From: Neoechinorhynchus agilis
Lineage: Eukaryota; Acanthocephala
DNA: 64,000 bases
Assembly: GCA_051530055.1 (NCBI GenBank)
Contig: CM121341.1
Span: 18,228,001-18,292,000 of the forward strand
Direction of reading: 5' to 3'
Shown: positions 9,941 through 21,506 of the stretch, piece after piece
Position numbering within the stretch: the first letter of the stretch is position 1
Layout of the letters: each line of letters opens with the position of its first letter
Position numbers and translations under genes: made by a program
Notes under the pieces: model-generated
The model's input: only the letters and a program-made list of their open reading frames with translations
What the model was told of the DNA's origin: nothing
Database searches by the model: none

Positions 9941-12186
9941 GTCTGAAAAGTGAAAGCGTTTGAGTAATCTAAACATGGCAACGATTTGGATCTCTGAGAA
10001 CCAAAAATCGGTCGATTTCACCAACGAGGACTGCCTCATGAATTCACAGTACCAACGTGCCACATCGGCACTTGCGTCAGATATATATATATATACTGGT
10101 TACAAAAATTGCAGAAAGAAATAGGTAAGCATTATGGACATGAAATTCTAGGTGTTTTAAACCCACTAAACATTAAGTAGTCACATTATGTGAATATTTT
10201 TCCATTTAAAGATTTTGGGATAGTTTGCGACTAAATGTTTATGGATCGGCCATTAAACGCGGAGAATTTACTGGTTGTTAAAGTGTACACATTCGTGACT
10301 AATCACAAATCACCTAAAACCTTCTCGGTCCCTTTAAATTATCCTCTGAATTTTCGCTGTCCTCATCGATCTTCTGTTGCTCTATTTGTGTGCTTGGTGA
10401 CTGAAGTGCTCTCTCGTGTACGACTCGACATTACTCAAACTAGTTTTCTTATAAGAGCACCACGACTGCCTGAGAGACTTGTGATTGTTTGCGAAAATTT
10501 CGCACCTGTAAGTCATATTCACGATTAACTGAGTATTCGATGGGTTTCTTAATCTATTTTTTTCCGCACGAAATCACAACTTGGGAACACACCGAGCAGT
10601 CTAAACAATAATATCACCATACTATTTCTTAGGAATTCAACCCGACGTTTTTAAAAAGACAAATTTAAAAATTCGCAAATAAAACGGCTAATAGGTATTG
10701 TGAGCAACGCGATGATTGCAGCTCATAAAATCATTGATTACGCAAATCGATTTTTCGAGTTTATGTCCAAACCGAACTTTGTCTTACACAGAGCCATGGA
10801 GACGGTATGTAATGACGACAGTGGGTCTTACACGTTGGAGATGTCAAAACACAATGATGTTTATCGTCATGGTAAACAAAACCTTGAGAAATTTACTAAT
10901 TCCGTGAAAAATATGATGGGTATCGCGTACAAGAAGACCTTAGTTGTAAAACAACAACCGCTTACGTGAAAACAGATCAGAAATGTGGGCTTTTAGAGAC
11001 ACTAAAATCAAATAATTCTGTTTCCTAACATTTTCGAGGATAACAATTTTATGATCATTCGATTCGAACCATAAGTCAATTATGTCAAAAAATAATTAAG
11101 AGATAATTTATTTTCTTTGGCGTATTCTATATAAGCACTATAAAAAACCACATTAAATGCTGCTTACAATATTTGATTTAGAATCGATAAAACATAAAAT
11201 TCACGATGGAGGATCGTAAAAATAAAGTCAGTGGATAATTCCTGAGTCTAATCCCATAGCCTTCAAATGGGATATAAAGCAAACGATTAGCGAGTTGGCA
11301 ATATTTTACGCTCAAATACACGTTTTCTGCAAGAGAAAACGGCAAGAAGCGATCGGACTTTATTGTAAGTGTTGAAGATATTTCAGAAGCTGATACATCA
11401 TAATGGTGCTCAATTTTGTGAGGAAATTCGGGTTCCTTTCCTCAAGACGTCGTCGCTTTTACAAAGATCTTCTTAACAATGGTAGACTTATTTTCCATTA
11501 ATTCGCGCTGGGGGGGGAATCCAGGTATAATTAGCTAGTGTCGCAGTCACCCTCGATTAGTCTACATTACTCGTATGGAACCAAACGCTCAAATAGGTGT
11601 AATAACCATAACAGAAAGAGCAAATGGATTTCTTCATAGTACGCGTAGGTTTGTAAAGGAGTATTCGTCAGCGAGGGAACGAAGTGCGAAGAAAGTCGAA
11701 AGAAGTAAAAGTAAATCTGATCAATTTCGAAAGGGAAAAGGAAAGTACGCCTTGGTGGTTTAATATTCGCCTAAATATTAAGCCTTCGTCATTTATATGT
11801 CGATACCTTTCTAATAGAAAGTTTCCAGAAAGACCTAAGGTGCGTTCGAGATTTGTTTATGAGACTTTACTTTTGGGTGTATTTGAGCTCATTCGCAAAA
11901 ATCCAGAATCTTTAAATTAGATAGCTTTTATGTCTTTCACTTTTCTAACGTAGTTGTTGTTAGAATATATTTGCAAATTTTTAAGAGCACCATTGACTTT
12001 TATAAAACCGACAAAACCTGTTCGTCTATTAGAAAGCATTTCACGAACTCATCGTACGATGAAAAAGTTATACTGAATAAATGTTCTCGTGTTCTTCATT
12101 ATGCACAACCGCTTAAATTAAATTTGAATTCTATTTCAGCATCATTTCGTCTATGTACATGCTCTTGAGATTCGATTATGTTATAG
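9941..12186. other. Mostly noncoding; possible unassigned exons
   Basis: A short AT dinucleotide run lies at about 10080-10096. On the plus strand an open stretch at 10235-10506 ends at a strong donor (GCACCT/GTAAGTC). Another at about 10694-10803 (containing IIDYANRFFEFMSKPNF) follows TAATAG and ends at GAGACG/GTATGTAA. These could be two exons of one gene. A further pair at 11403-11470 and 11575-11763 is basic. I recognise no domain in any of them. Confidence 0.3.
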
Positions 12187-13097
12187 ATGATTTCAGGTAG
12201 AAATCGCGAATTGACCCTTGGTCAGTTAATGCAGATAAAAGAACAAGCCGGTTTAAAAGCGTAACTGTTTTTTCACTGAATGAACTCAAATCGCTAATCA
12301 ATCGCCTAGTTTTTCCATTGAAGATCCAAAACCAATAAAGACTGATTTTGAGAGAAAAAACAGAAACCAGTCAGTGAATATATAATGCCATCCCTTTATT
12401 TCAATAAAGCGCATCACCTTTTTAGCCCTCGAGAGATATCATCTAGAATTCCTCCATGGAAAATGCAGTCGAAAGCGAAGACGAAAATCCATGATCCGAG
12501 ATTCGATAGGCGCTGTGGCGAGTATAATGTTGATGAGTTTCGAAATCGATTCAAGTTTCTTAATGACGTACGACAGAAAGATATAAAGGTATTACAATTG
12601 TTATGCATAATTGGAGCTAAAGTTCCAACCGTTTATGTCTGCACCTTCTATTCATTTAGAAACTGGAACGGATTTTGCGAGAAAACGAAAAGGAAACGGA
12701 TGTTCAAAAGCAGCTTACATCAGCAGAGAAAATTGAGATTCGACGACACATCATGCGATTGGTAAGATTTTCTTCTATTTTCGTTCCAAACTGCTGAGAA
12801 AATTAAATTTTTGTGAGAAAATAGAGGCATCAAAATGAATACCAAGAATTTGAAACAGACCGTCAAAAGAGGCGGAACGAAATGAAGGAAAAAATATCAG
12901 CAGTAGCTCAAAAAGTTTCATGCGCTCCTTTCTTGTCGAAATCTGACAAAGGTCTTCTCGAGATGGCTGAGCGATATAAGCGACTAAAAGCAAAAAACAA
13001 AGTAAAAACTTACCTTGAGACAAAGAAACGAAAATTAGAGAAAGCAAAGGCAAGGAAGGAAGGCGGCAAAGGAAAGAAACCGTGGTTAATCGATTAA
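12187..13097 (+). CDS. RRP36: RRP36, rRNA-processing protein
   Basis: This nucleolar factor is needed for early pre-rRNA cleavages in 18S production. I assemble four exons: 12187-12260, 12426-12588, 12660-12761 and 12825-13097, with GT-AG introns, all phases closing, giving about 203 aa. Family landmarks are ELTLGQLMQIKEQAG near the N-terminus, the diagnostic KIHDPRFDRRCGEYN, the following FLNDVRQKDIK, a long charged coiled coil, and the C-terminal PFLSKSDKGLLEMAERYKRLK with a lysine-rich tail. The internal exons are secure. The first exon rests on similarity of its 18 residues to the RRP36 N-terminal block and on phase agreement, so it is less certain. Confidence 0.88.
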
Positions 13098-13816
13098 ATT
13101 GTCTCAATAAACAATACGCTTGGTCGAGAATAAGGAGATTGTCTTAGATTGCCATCTCAACTAAATCCTTCTGTGTAATCGTATGATAAGACGTGGCAGG
13201 AATATACACAATAAGAAAGATGGTGATTCTGTTAGCAGGTCATAGAAGCATGTCTTTTATCGCGATACTTGCACTATGGTAACCTTCGTCTCGAGGTACC
13301 CCGTGGCCAAAGATAGTTGATCAAGTGTATACTCTAAATGTGGAAGATTAAAAATGAGCAAATTTTCGACCAGGTTATCGCAATTGTTCTGCACAAAAAC
13401 ACTGCCGGAATGCTCCCTATATTGTTATTTAATTTGAAATGGATTTTACGGCAAGTACCCGCGGTCCCAGTAAGAGAAAATCATTCGCAAAGCATTAGTG
13501 AAGTTTCTAGTTCGCAGTGTTGGGGATATTAAATGCTATACGCAAAATGACATTACGTTTAGTAATCTCTTTTATTTTCCATTTGTTCGAACTATTGCAA
13601 AACAGTTAGACGTCTTTGGTGGTTAGCGTGACAGAATCAATTTTATTTCGTCGCCATTAAGCTTAAACGGCGTTAAAACTCGCTTCTACTTGGTGTGTTT
13701 TCATGCGATTGGAAAGGGAGGGAAAACACGTTGAGTATCAATTGCGTCTCGTGTGGGAGTACGGATAAGTGTTTCTCTCTCTACTGATTAGGTTTTCTTT
13801 ATTGTTTGGGAGTGGA
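13098..13816. other. Intergenic
   Basis: No gene recognised. A short plus ORF (13338-13532) has no domain or splice context. Confidence 0.35.
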
Positions 13817-13867
13817 AATGTCGGGACCTAGAAAGTGTGAATTTTTCCGTCAATTTATTGTAGTCTG

Positions 13868-14071
13868 TTGCAGCGGGAGATTCCAATTGGTTGTATTTTT
13901 TTAATGGGTGTCCTTGTAGCCGTCTCAAGCTTTTCCAGTACGCGCGCAAGGGAGCAAAAAATGGTACCAATTGACATCAAATCAGCTGCATTTGCACGCA
14001 TGCTCGCACGTTCGACGACAAGGGCGGAGGCGGCACTTACAGCAGCCGGAGTTGACATGGAAGCGGGATAG
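13868..14071 (+). CDS. Small membrane protein, possibly HIG1-like
   Basis: A short open frame with one hydrophobic segment (IPIGCIFLMGVLVAV), followed by a polar, alanine/arginine-rich tail. The xIPIGC start of the membrane segment resembles the VPIGC of HIG1 hypoxia-induced domain proteins (HIGD2, respiratory supercomplex factors), but the conserved second half is not convincing. The frame opens right after TTGCAG, which may be an acceptor; the first in-frame ATG is at 13901. A preceding exon with ATG at 13817 is possible, but no phase-compatible donor was found. Confidence 0.35.
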   Translation: MQREIPIGCIFLMGVLVAVSSFSSTRAREQKMVPIDIKSAAFARMLARSTTRAEAALTAAGVDMEAG

Positions 14072-15078
14072 TATTTAACCCTTAAGGAATGACGATTTGT
14101 ACTTGTTGTAAGCACTAACTTATCCTTCACACACACGCATCTAACCACACTCACTCATTATTTGCCGCCGTAAAAGTAAAATAGTTCATTTGTAAGTTCG
14201 AAGACAACATGACGATGCCTTTTAAGCCAAAAAGGTTCTCAAGATTTCGTTTCATCGACGATACAGGGTCTTCTTCTACCAACAACCTGACAAGCTCAAC
14301 CAGCGATGTATGCGTCTGCCATTCGTTGCGCTGTCAAATAAAGTCAACTAAGATTTGCCTATTTAAAAAGCAAAGCTGGAACCAAGTTGGAAAATAAGTT
14401 ATCTGTTAAGAGTTTGAAAATTCGATTTTTGATATGTAGCGAAAAATTTATACTCCTAATTCAATTGGCTGCAACTTTTGAAGCGACTAAAGTAAAATTT
14501 TACGATTCTCATTGTATGTTTAATATAAAATTTCAATGGCCTATCAGCGCATTTCATTAGCCTTCTAAGTTAGTGCCCACACATCAAATTAACGTAACAG
14601 GTTTTTCAAAGAGAACCTGTGTCGTTTATTGAAAAATTAATTCGTAAAACCAATCTGTGCAGTGAAATTTTAATTTAATAAAAATATTCTAAGAACAAAA
14701 GAGACAAAAATTTGCCCAAAATTTGCTTGACTGCTAATCAAGATAAATTTCATTAAGATTTTTCAATGCTTCAACATCAAAATTTTGTTGCGAATATTCC
14801 GCAGCAGTTTAGCACTCCTTTTGGGGGAATAAATTTAAAATATTCGAAACAATTGGTAATTGAGTACGACAGAGTATATTTAAGATTTATATTTATCGTC
14901 CTTAGTTTGTGAAGTGTAAATTTTGAATTTAGTTACGATCATTAGAATAATGCTATTGTTTCTGAAAAACATTGGATTATTCTCCCATGGAAAATTAATT
15001 CGAGAAATCTGTATCGGGTAATCTTTGGGCATTTTCCCCTGCCGGCGGTTCCAAAAGACTAATCTTGAACGGAAATGA
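14072..15078. other. AT-rich intergenic with possible small exon
   Basis: 14209-14305 reads as a Ser/Thr/Arg-rich ORF ending at a possible donor (GCGAT/GTATGC). It could be a 5' exon of the gene at 15079, but I cannot prove the join. The remainder is AT-rich, with nothing recognisable. Confidence 0.3.
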
Positions 15079-15798
15079 ATGGCAGCAGAAGAAGATTTGA
15101 TACGTTCATCACGCATAGAGCTTCAAGATAAGTTCTACAGGACAACCGTTGAGCCAAAGGCTTACTACATGATTGAACCACATATTTCATACGATGATGA
15201 CACTGTGAATACTTTATTATCACTAAGAAGAGTGGTAGACGGAGACGAAAGAGAGAGTTCGACCATTGTACCTTCGGACGATGAGCGTCCTCAAAGTCCT
15301 GAGAGCAGCTCAGGAGTTGTTACAGATCATTCTTTTACATGGGAAACATGCGTTGGAAACCCAAGAGATTCTCGGTGTTCATGGATGACCAGTCGTGAGT
15401 CCATCGATGAAGGTAGACCTGTTGGTGCGTTTCCGAGTGAAGTGGAGGAATCTTTGAAAATGAAGAGAAGTTGTGTACGATTCCCCAGAGTAGGAAAATC
15501 TCCTACGAGACCAAAAAAGTCATTGAGGAACATTAGAATAGTAAAAGTGCCATTTGTCGAATCGAGCGAAACAAAGGATGACGAAAGCGAAGAAAGTATC
15601 GGAGATTGTGACACGGGAGGGACGATATCAAAGATTGAGATAGAAGACGTCGATCAAAATGTGCAGGCAAAGCTACCAAAGCAAAAAGTACGATTTCAAA
15701 TCGATTCGGATTATGAGACCCAGTGTCAGTGGCAGAAAATCCAGAGAATTCTGGACAACAGGGAATCTGGAATATGGACCGAAGAGCGGGAAGTGTAA
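15079..15798 (+). CDS. Unknown acidic protein with PP1-docking-like motif
   Basis: A 239-aa single-exon ORF beginning ATGGCAGCAG. It is rich in Ser, Glu and Asp and probably largely disordered; I recognise no folded domain. Near residues 200-210 it has QKVRFQID, a textbook match to the RVxF docking motif for protein phosphatase 1, and an earlier SCVRFP segment. Regulatory subunits of PP1 are often disordered and share only this motif, so a PP1-binding role is possible but is inference. Third-position usage and the single long frame support real coding. Confidence 0.55.
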   Translation: MAAEEDLIRSSRIELQDKFYRTTVEPKAYYMIEPHISYDDDTVNTLLSLRRVVDGDERESSTIVPSDDERPQSPESSSGVVTDHSFTWETCVGNPRDSRCSWMTSRESIDEGRPVGAFPSEVEESLKMKRSCVRFPRVGKSPTRPKKSLRNIRIVKVPFVESSETKDDESEESIGDCDTGGTISKIEIEDVDQNVQAKLPKQKVRFQIDSDYETQCQWQKIQRILDNRESGIWTEEREV

Positions 15799-15927
15799 AA
15801 TAAAAACCAAATACGAGATTTTTCAAGAGACAAGGGAAATCTCATTTGTAGTGCTAGATGTACTCATAAGGAACATAATTCAAATAATTAGATCTGCGGT
15901 TTACATTATCCCGAGCATGATATATTT

Positions 15928-16034
15928 GATTTGTTTGAAATATTTCGCGAGGTAACCTCGCCTCATCAATCATTGCTTAAGTGTTTTATTCGTAATGAGA
16001 CGAGGTTACCTCGCTAAATATTTCAAACAAATCC
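15928..16034. mobile_element. Short hairpin MITE with AAATATTTCGCGAGGTAACC arms
   Basis: The arm at 15928-15966 is repeated inverted at 15995-16034 with a 28-bp spacer. The arm core GAAATATTTCGCGAGG also occurs at 33.1 kb, inside the GTF3C1-like gene, and in shortened form at 3.9, 27.3, 46.0 and 53.2 kb, pointing to one dispersed family. Confidence 0.65.
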
Positions 16035-16977
16035 AGGTCAAATTCTATTACCCCGAAGGCTTTTTCCTATCTATGATTAATTCAAATAATGCTTATTGAA
16101 CCCCTAAAGATAACTTGCCTTTTTTTCAAAATGTTCGTCATAGTACGAATTTTCGGTTGATTTGTTTCGAAAATAAGTTCTTAAACCCATATTTGTGAAT
16201 GAAAAACATAGTCGTATCTCGATTTAGGCTATGTCTTCAAGATCAATCATATTTATAAGCTTATTTATATTGTTAGAAAATCTTCGTGTGTCGCGTTTAG
16301 TTCGTACTCTTGTTACTTCAATCATTGTGAAGAATGACGAAACTGTCCTTTTGATATTATAACAAAAACTCAAAACTAAAACTATTGAAACTACAGAATT
16401 TGCAACGATTCCGTTGAACATTTTCATAGTTGAATTTAAAAAAATGTAGACAAATCCTTTGAATTGCAAGTTCCATCATCACGATTCGGTAATAATCTTA
16501 TCAGAATTCCAGGATATTAAATATCAAGAACATAGAAAATCTGAAACCGGAAACGAAATACACGAGTAAAGAATTTCCAAGTTGATAGACTTGATTAATC
16601 CTTGACTATTTTCTTAATTTGTTGAAGCCAAAAGCTGATATGGATATGGACATGAAGGTAGTAGAAAACTGCAACCAAAATACAACATAAATATGGATGG
16701 CTAAAGAATTTTCAAGTTGAAAGATGAATATGAAAAATGCGAGTTGAATCAATCACCACCATCAATATCGCAATCATTGAATCTAAACAAAAATTCGACA
16801 CAGGGAACTCACAATCGCTTTCCTCTATATATTCGGACCGGAAATGAACTCATCACGACTCTTCTACCCGGCGACCGTCGTCATTCTGACGTCTTCCAAC
16901 CAAAGCGACAAAAGTATCGTTACACTTTCGACATAGCGTCTAGGCGTGTTCTAGCGAGTCTCTAGAACCACAGTATT
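16035..16977. other. Upstream region of the sHSP gene
   Basis: AT-rich. A minus-strand ORF at 16224-16469 (81 codons) has one hydrophobic segment but no recognisable family. The proximal 100 bp holds promoter-like elements, listed separately. Confidence 0.35.
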
Positions 16978-16988
16978 CCTATATAAGG
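16946..16988 (+). promoter_or_regulatory. Putative heat-shock promoter: imperfect HSE and TATA box
   Basis: CTATATAAGG at about 16979-16988 is a good TATA box 35 bp before the sHSP ATG. Just upstream, GTTCTAGCGAGTCTCTAGAAC contains TTC and GAA units in the arrangement of a heat-shock element, but the spacing is off by one from perfect pentamers. Stress induction is inferred. Confidence 0.45.
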
Positions 16989-17022
16989 TTTCGTGTTCGA
17001 CACCAGCAGACCTCTGCGCGAA

Positions 17023-17859
17023 ATGCCTTACTTTCTACCAGTATCTCGCTTTGGACGAACGTTCTTCGATTTTGACAACCTTTATGGAACTGGTCTCGAT
17101 ATGTTCGATCCATTCGATGACCATGATCTCTCACTTTTCCCATCGGTGCTTCCTACTCTCTATTGGCTCAATGAACCTCCAGCCGTCCTCGACGCTCGTG
17201 GACGCCGTCGTCCAAGACCAGAAAAGTTCAGAATCACTCTTAATGTCCAGGGATTTGATAAAGATGATCTGAAGACGGAAATCAAAGATAACAAACTCGT
17301 GGTACACGCGAAACGACATCAGCAATCAGAAAGGACTGGCGATTTCGATACTCGTGAGTTCCAGAAATCGTTCGATTTGCCCAAAAATGTCGTCAATGAA
17401 CAGCTAACGAGTTTTGTAACGGCGGGTGGCGTTCTTGTTGTTGAAATTCCACTTAAGGTTGAAGAGCGTGAAGCCAGTGGTGATGCGTCTGCCATCTCCC
17501 ATCGAGCGCCTTCAATATTTGATTTTGATGAGTTTTTTAAGAGCAACTTCAGCCCGCAAGTCATAGAAGTTCATCCCGGTAAAAAGAAGATCGAAATGAA
17601 TGTCGATGTGAGTGCATTTAAACCAGACAATGTGCACATTTCGTTAAAGGACAATGAACTTATTGTGAAAGCTGAACAAATGCAAAAAAATCAAAGCGAA
17701 AAGGAAGTTTCTAGAACCTTCTATTACAAACAAGTCACATTGCCGCCTGGAACGGACACTAAAAACCTCAAAACTCAATTCGATAATGGAAAAGTTTACA
17801 TTGAAGCTCCGTTTAACGAAGAACCAGTCATGATGATAAAAGATAAAAATGGAGAATAG
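17023..17859 (+). CDS. Small heat-shock protein with two alpha-crystallin domains
   Basis: An intronless ORF; the ATG at 17023 gives 278 aa. It is an ATP-independent holdase of the HSP20 family. After a Phe/Asp-rich N-terminal region come two alpha-crystallin domains. The first is about residues 64-145, with ITLNVQGFDKDDLKTEIKDN and the closing GGVLVVEIPL. The second is about residues 175-265, with IEMNVDVSAFKPDNV, ELIVKAEQ and GKVYIEAPF. Most animal sHSPs have one such domain; tandem domains are known from flatworm antigens such as Schistosoma p40 and Taenia Tsp36. A good TATA box lies upstream. Start alternatives upstream are non-ATG. Confidence 0.93.
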   Translation: MPYFLPVSRFGRTFFDFDNLYGTGLDMFDPFDDHDLSLFPSVLPTLYWLNEPPAVLDARGRRRPRPEKFRITLNVQGFDKDDLKTEIKDNKLVVHAKRHQQSERTGDFDTREFQKSFDLPKNVVNEQLTSFVTAGGVLVVEIPLKVEEREASGDASAISHRAPSIFDFDEFFKSNFSPQVIEVHPGKKKIEMNVDVSAFKPDNVHISLKDNELIVKAEQMQKNQSEKEVSRTFYYKQVTLPPGTDTKNLKTQFDNGKVYIEAPFNEEPVMMIKDKNGE

Positions 17860-17944
17860 AAAGCTGAGCAGAGAAAAACCAATTTGATCTTCTTTTTTTC
17901 TAAGTGTTGTGAAAATCTCTTTCGCGACAGATAATTTCATCGAA

Positions 17945-18085
17945 TGGGCACGCAGCACACCGATCTGGTTCAGTGTTTAAGTGATTTCATGCGCTTTCCT
18001 GGCCCAAATCTGTGGGCTGTGTGCCCAAGCGATAAAATTATCAGCCGTGTAAGGGGTGTTTACTTAAACACTTTGGCTAGCCAGA
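17945..18085. repeat. Partial copy of the 1.55-kb foldback family
   Basis: It contains GCACACCGATCTGGTTCAG, then GTGATTTCATGCGCTTTCC and GGGCTGTGTGCCCAAG, the same blocks as the arms at 1.55-1.84 kb, but without the inner module. It lies just 3' of the sHSP gene. Confidence 0.6.
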
Positions 18086-18708
18086 CATAGGACAAAATGT
18101 AGCTTATTTGATCATTTGATTTTATCACTACATCATTAGAGGTAGCAAATAAACAAAATAAGCAAAAAATCAATTGCATCGGTTTTTTGGGAAGGTTTTT
18201 AAATACCGATGAGAAGTTCAGAAAGAGAAAATCATCTACGAAGTAAGCATCAAAAGAAAAACGGGCAACGCATAATACAAGCAATTGTAATTAAAGAAAG
18301 AATTGTAATCTTTCCGTCCTCGCGTAGTGTATTGAACCAAGCAAACTCCACAAATGGAAATTTTCAGCCATTTTTATGGCGTGTTCGATAATACGTTTCG
18401 TGGTTTGATTCCATTGCAGTATTTTAATTATTAAATTTGGTGGTTGTGTCCTTGACTGAAATAAGCAAGAATTTTAGGTATCGCAAATATCTTAGAATTA
18501 ATTCAAAATTTATTATAGATCATTTAATAGCTAATCTATTTACTATTCTTCTGATGTTAAAGAATAATATTTCCATTGGCATTGTCTCTATAATCCTAAG
18601 ATGGATACAATACATAATGTATATTTTGATTGGTGGATTCGTCCGGGGCTTAATATTCGAAACATTGCAGCGATTCGATCTATTCGCTAAAGCCGAAATT
18701 AAATTTGA

Positions 18709-19377
18709 CTATAAATTGCAGGCGATAAGACACAGAAGGACAAGTTGACTGATTATTAGCTTGCATAAAGATTTTTTTCCTTTACCAAAGGACCACCGGG
18801 GTCTCCGTTTTTTGTTTCGATTTTCTGCTTTGTGAATTCGCAGAATCACTTCTGATTCGAGATATTCATCGACACTCTCCTTACTAGACCCACAAATTAG
18901 CGCGTTCATGTAAATTTCTGCACGGTAATCGCAATCCATTGATGTATGCGACGAAGTAATTTTCGAAGTCTCTTTTATTGCAGCCTGGTTTGTAACCGTC
19001 AATTCTTCACTTGCTATTCGCTGTTTTTCCCTAATTGTCTGTCCTTTAGGAATCATAGTCTTTGGATATATAGTTGAAGATGGTCGATTCCCATTATCAG
19101 TTGAACTTTTAGGAATCATTTTTGTCTTATATTTTGGCCGTTCCATTGGCAATCGATTTTGTTTCTCCATTTGCATGTGCGTATATATGATCAAACAGTC
19201 GAGCTCGGTCATCTCAGGGTTCTTTGGTCGCGGCAAAAGGCTTTCTTGAAGATCATTTATCTCTTTATGCCAAGCTGATGTCAATGCAAGAGGATTCAAT
19301 TCGTCCTGATCTAGTAATTCGAGACACTTTAGAGTCAGTTCAGTAGATTTGTAAGCGTATAATGCTTCTGTGTCCAT
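18709..19377 (-). CDS. Unknown tail-anchored protein, left copy
   Basis: I choose the ATG at 19377 because it sits in CACCATGG, an ideal Kozak context, giving 222 aa; the frame is open 22 codons further upstream. The N-terminal half is helical and Leu/Glu-rich (TLKCLELLDQDELNPLAL), the middle is basic and polar, and the C-terminus is a single hydrophobic helix (LIISQLVLLCLIACNL) ending at the stop, typical of tail-anchored proteins. No family is recognised. It differs from the right copy at three residues in the open frame, one of them upstream of this start. Confidence 0.65.
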   Translation of the reverse strand: MDTEALYAYKSTELTLKCLELLDQDELNPLALTSAWHKEINDLQESLLPRPKNPEMTELDCLIIYTHMQMEKQNRLPMERPKYKTKMIPKSSTDNGNRPSSTIYPKTMIPKGQTIREKQRIASEELTVTNQAAIKETSKITSSHTSMDCDYRAEIYMNALICGSSKESVDEYLESEVILRIHKAENRNKKRRPRWSFGKGKKSLCKLIISQLVLLCLIACNL

Positions 19378-20837
19378 GGTGTTTAGTATGGTTAAGAAAT
19401 CGTAACGCGATGATCGATGAGCAAATGGTTTTAAGATGAACAACGGATCTCCATTCTATCCTTAGCGAAGGATGGTCGTAAATTGTTTGTCTTATTTGCA
19501 GCCGTAAATACACAAATAAGGTTCTGTTCTTGACTTTGATCAACATTTACTCTGGGCACTTCTATATTAGTATATCGGCGAAAGATATTTTTATTTCTAT
19601 TTTTAGAGTTTCCCGGAACAAGTGGAACTCGAAATGACAATGCCATCTAAAAAGTTCCTAAATAATCATATTTCTTGGACAATCTCTTTTTGTATTAATG
19701 GCGATTCCGCATGCAATTAACGCACACAAGCGAAAAAACAGACAGTTTTTGAAAACAGAAGATCACAATTCCTTCAATTATTTGGAAATGTTATACTTTG
19801 AACACTTCGTATAGAGCGAATATAACTCCAGGTAAGTATAGAATCATAGTGAGTATAATGCTAATCATCACTTCCAAGTTGCATTTGTCCTCGCGGATAT
19901 AGACAGCGAATGGGGGGAAAACAATCGCTAAGAGGATATGGGTACAAAGCGGGAAATTGGGATTGTAATGCATTTAAAATTTTGAGAACAAACTCCGAAA
20001 GCTACGGTGTAACGAACGTACGCATGGTAGTGACTCACTAAGGTGGTCGCAAATTAGAAATTTTGCCTACTTAGACTCATTTTTGAATTGCAAAAACAAC
20101 GTTGGTCATTTTGCTCGATATATGATGGTTCCCATTCTTAAAGTTGAAATAAAAACTATGAACTGTTCATCGCATTTCATCGATATGTGGACTCGCTTGT
20201 GTGCGTTAATTGCATGCTCAACCACGATTAATACAAAAAGAGATTTTTCAAGAAATATGGTTATTTAGACACTCTTTAAATAGCATCGTCATTTCGAGTT
20301 CCACTTGTTCCGGGACACAATATTCACTAGTTTAACTACGATGCCGACGATGAGTTTCTGACCGATACGAGAGTGCGTTTGTAATCTTCAGAAATAAACG
20401 TTATACTCGAAGCATTCAGGATTTCCTTCGAATTTTGATAAAAAGTACAAGTATCATATTGTTAATCCGCATTCATTTTCGAATATAGTGTTTAATTAAT
20501 AAATCAGTTTGGCCAACATCCAAGCAAGCCAAATAGCAGTAGTTTTCACCAAATCAAAAAATTATGTCTCAGCGAAAAATCAATCGCTAAAAAATTTACT
20601 GAGCGCTGTCCAATACTTTTGGTACGTCTTACATGTCTAAAATAGAAATAAAAATATATTTCGCTAATATACTAATATAGAAGTACCCAGAACCTTATTT
20701 GTGTATTTACGGCTGCAAATAAGACAAACAATTTACGACCATTCTTTCTTTAAGGATGGAAAGGAGATCCGTTGTTCATCTTAAAACCATTTGCTCATCG
20801 ATCATCGCGTTACAATTTCTTAACCATACTAAACACC

Positions 20838-21506
20838 ATGGACACAGAAGCATTATACGCTTACAAATCTACTGAACTGACTCTAAAGTGTCTCGAATTA
20901 CTAGATCAGGACGAATTGAATCCTCTTGCATTGACATCAGCTTGGCATAAAGAGATAAATGATCTTCAAGAAAGCCTTTTGCCGCGACCAAAGAACCCTG
21001 AGATGACCGAGCTCGACTGTTTGATCATATATACGCACATGCAAATAGAGAAACAAAATCGATTGCCAATGGAACGGCCAAAATATAAGACAAAAATGAT
21101 TCCTAAAAGTTCAACTGATAATGGGAATCGACCATCTTCAACTATATATCCAAAGACTATGATGCCTAAAGGACAGACAATTAGGGAAAAACAGCGAATA
21201 GCAAGTGAAGAATTGACGGTTACAAACCAGGCTGCAATAAAAGAGACTTCGAAAATTACTTCGTCGCATACATCAATGGATTGCGATTACCGTGCAGAAA
21301 TTTACATGAACGCGCTAATTTGTGGGTCTAGTAAGGAGAGTGTCGATGAATATCTCGAATCAGAAGTGATTCTGCGAATTCACAAAGCAGAAAATCGAAA
21401 CAAAAAACGGAGACCCCGGTGGTCCTTTGGTAAAGGAAAAAAATCTTTATGCAAGCTAATAATCAGTCAACTTGTCCTTCTGTGTCTTATCGCCTGCAAT
21501 TTATAG
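20838..21506 (+). CDS. Unknown tail-anchored protein, right copy
   Basis: The mirror copy of the gene at 18.7-19.4 kb, with the same Kozak start and the same C-terminal hydrophobic anchor. It differs at three positions in the open frame (Asp/Asn upstream of the chosen start, Met/Ile and Ile/Met within). Transcription diverges from the left copy, so the central spacer probably holds both promoters. The extra 320 bp in this arm lies upstream of the coding region and has no GT-AG ends, so it looks like an insertion here or a deletion on the left, not an intron. Confidence 0.65.
   Translation: MDTEALYAYKSTELTLKCLELLDQDELNPLALTSAWHKEINDLQESLLPRPKNPEMTELDCLIIYTHMQIEKQNRLPMERPKYKTKMIPKSSTDNGNRPSSTIYPKTMMPKGQTIREKQRIASEELTVTNQAAIKETSKITSSHTSMDCDYRAEIYMNALICGSSKESVDEYLESEVILRIHKAENRNKKRRPRWSFGKGKKSLCKLIISQLVLLCLIACNL

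Noticed and set aside
20325-20645. Intron in the right-hand tail-anchored gene
   Set aside because: The extra segment lacks GT...AG ends and lies upstream of the Kozak ATG.
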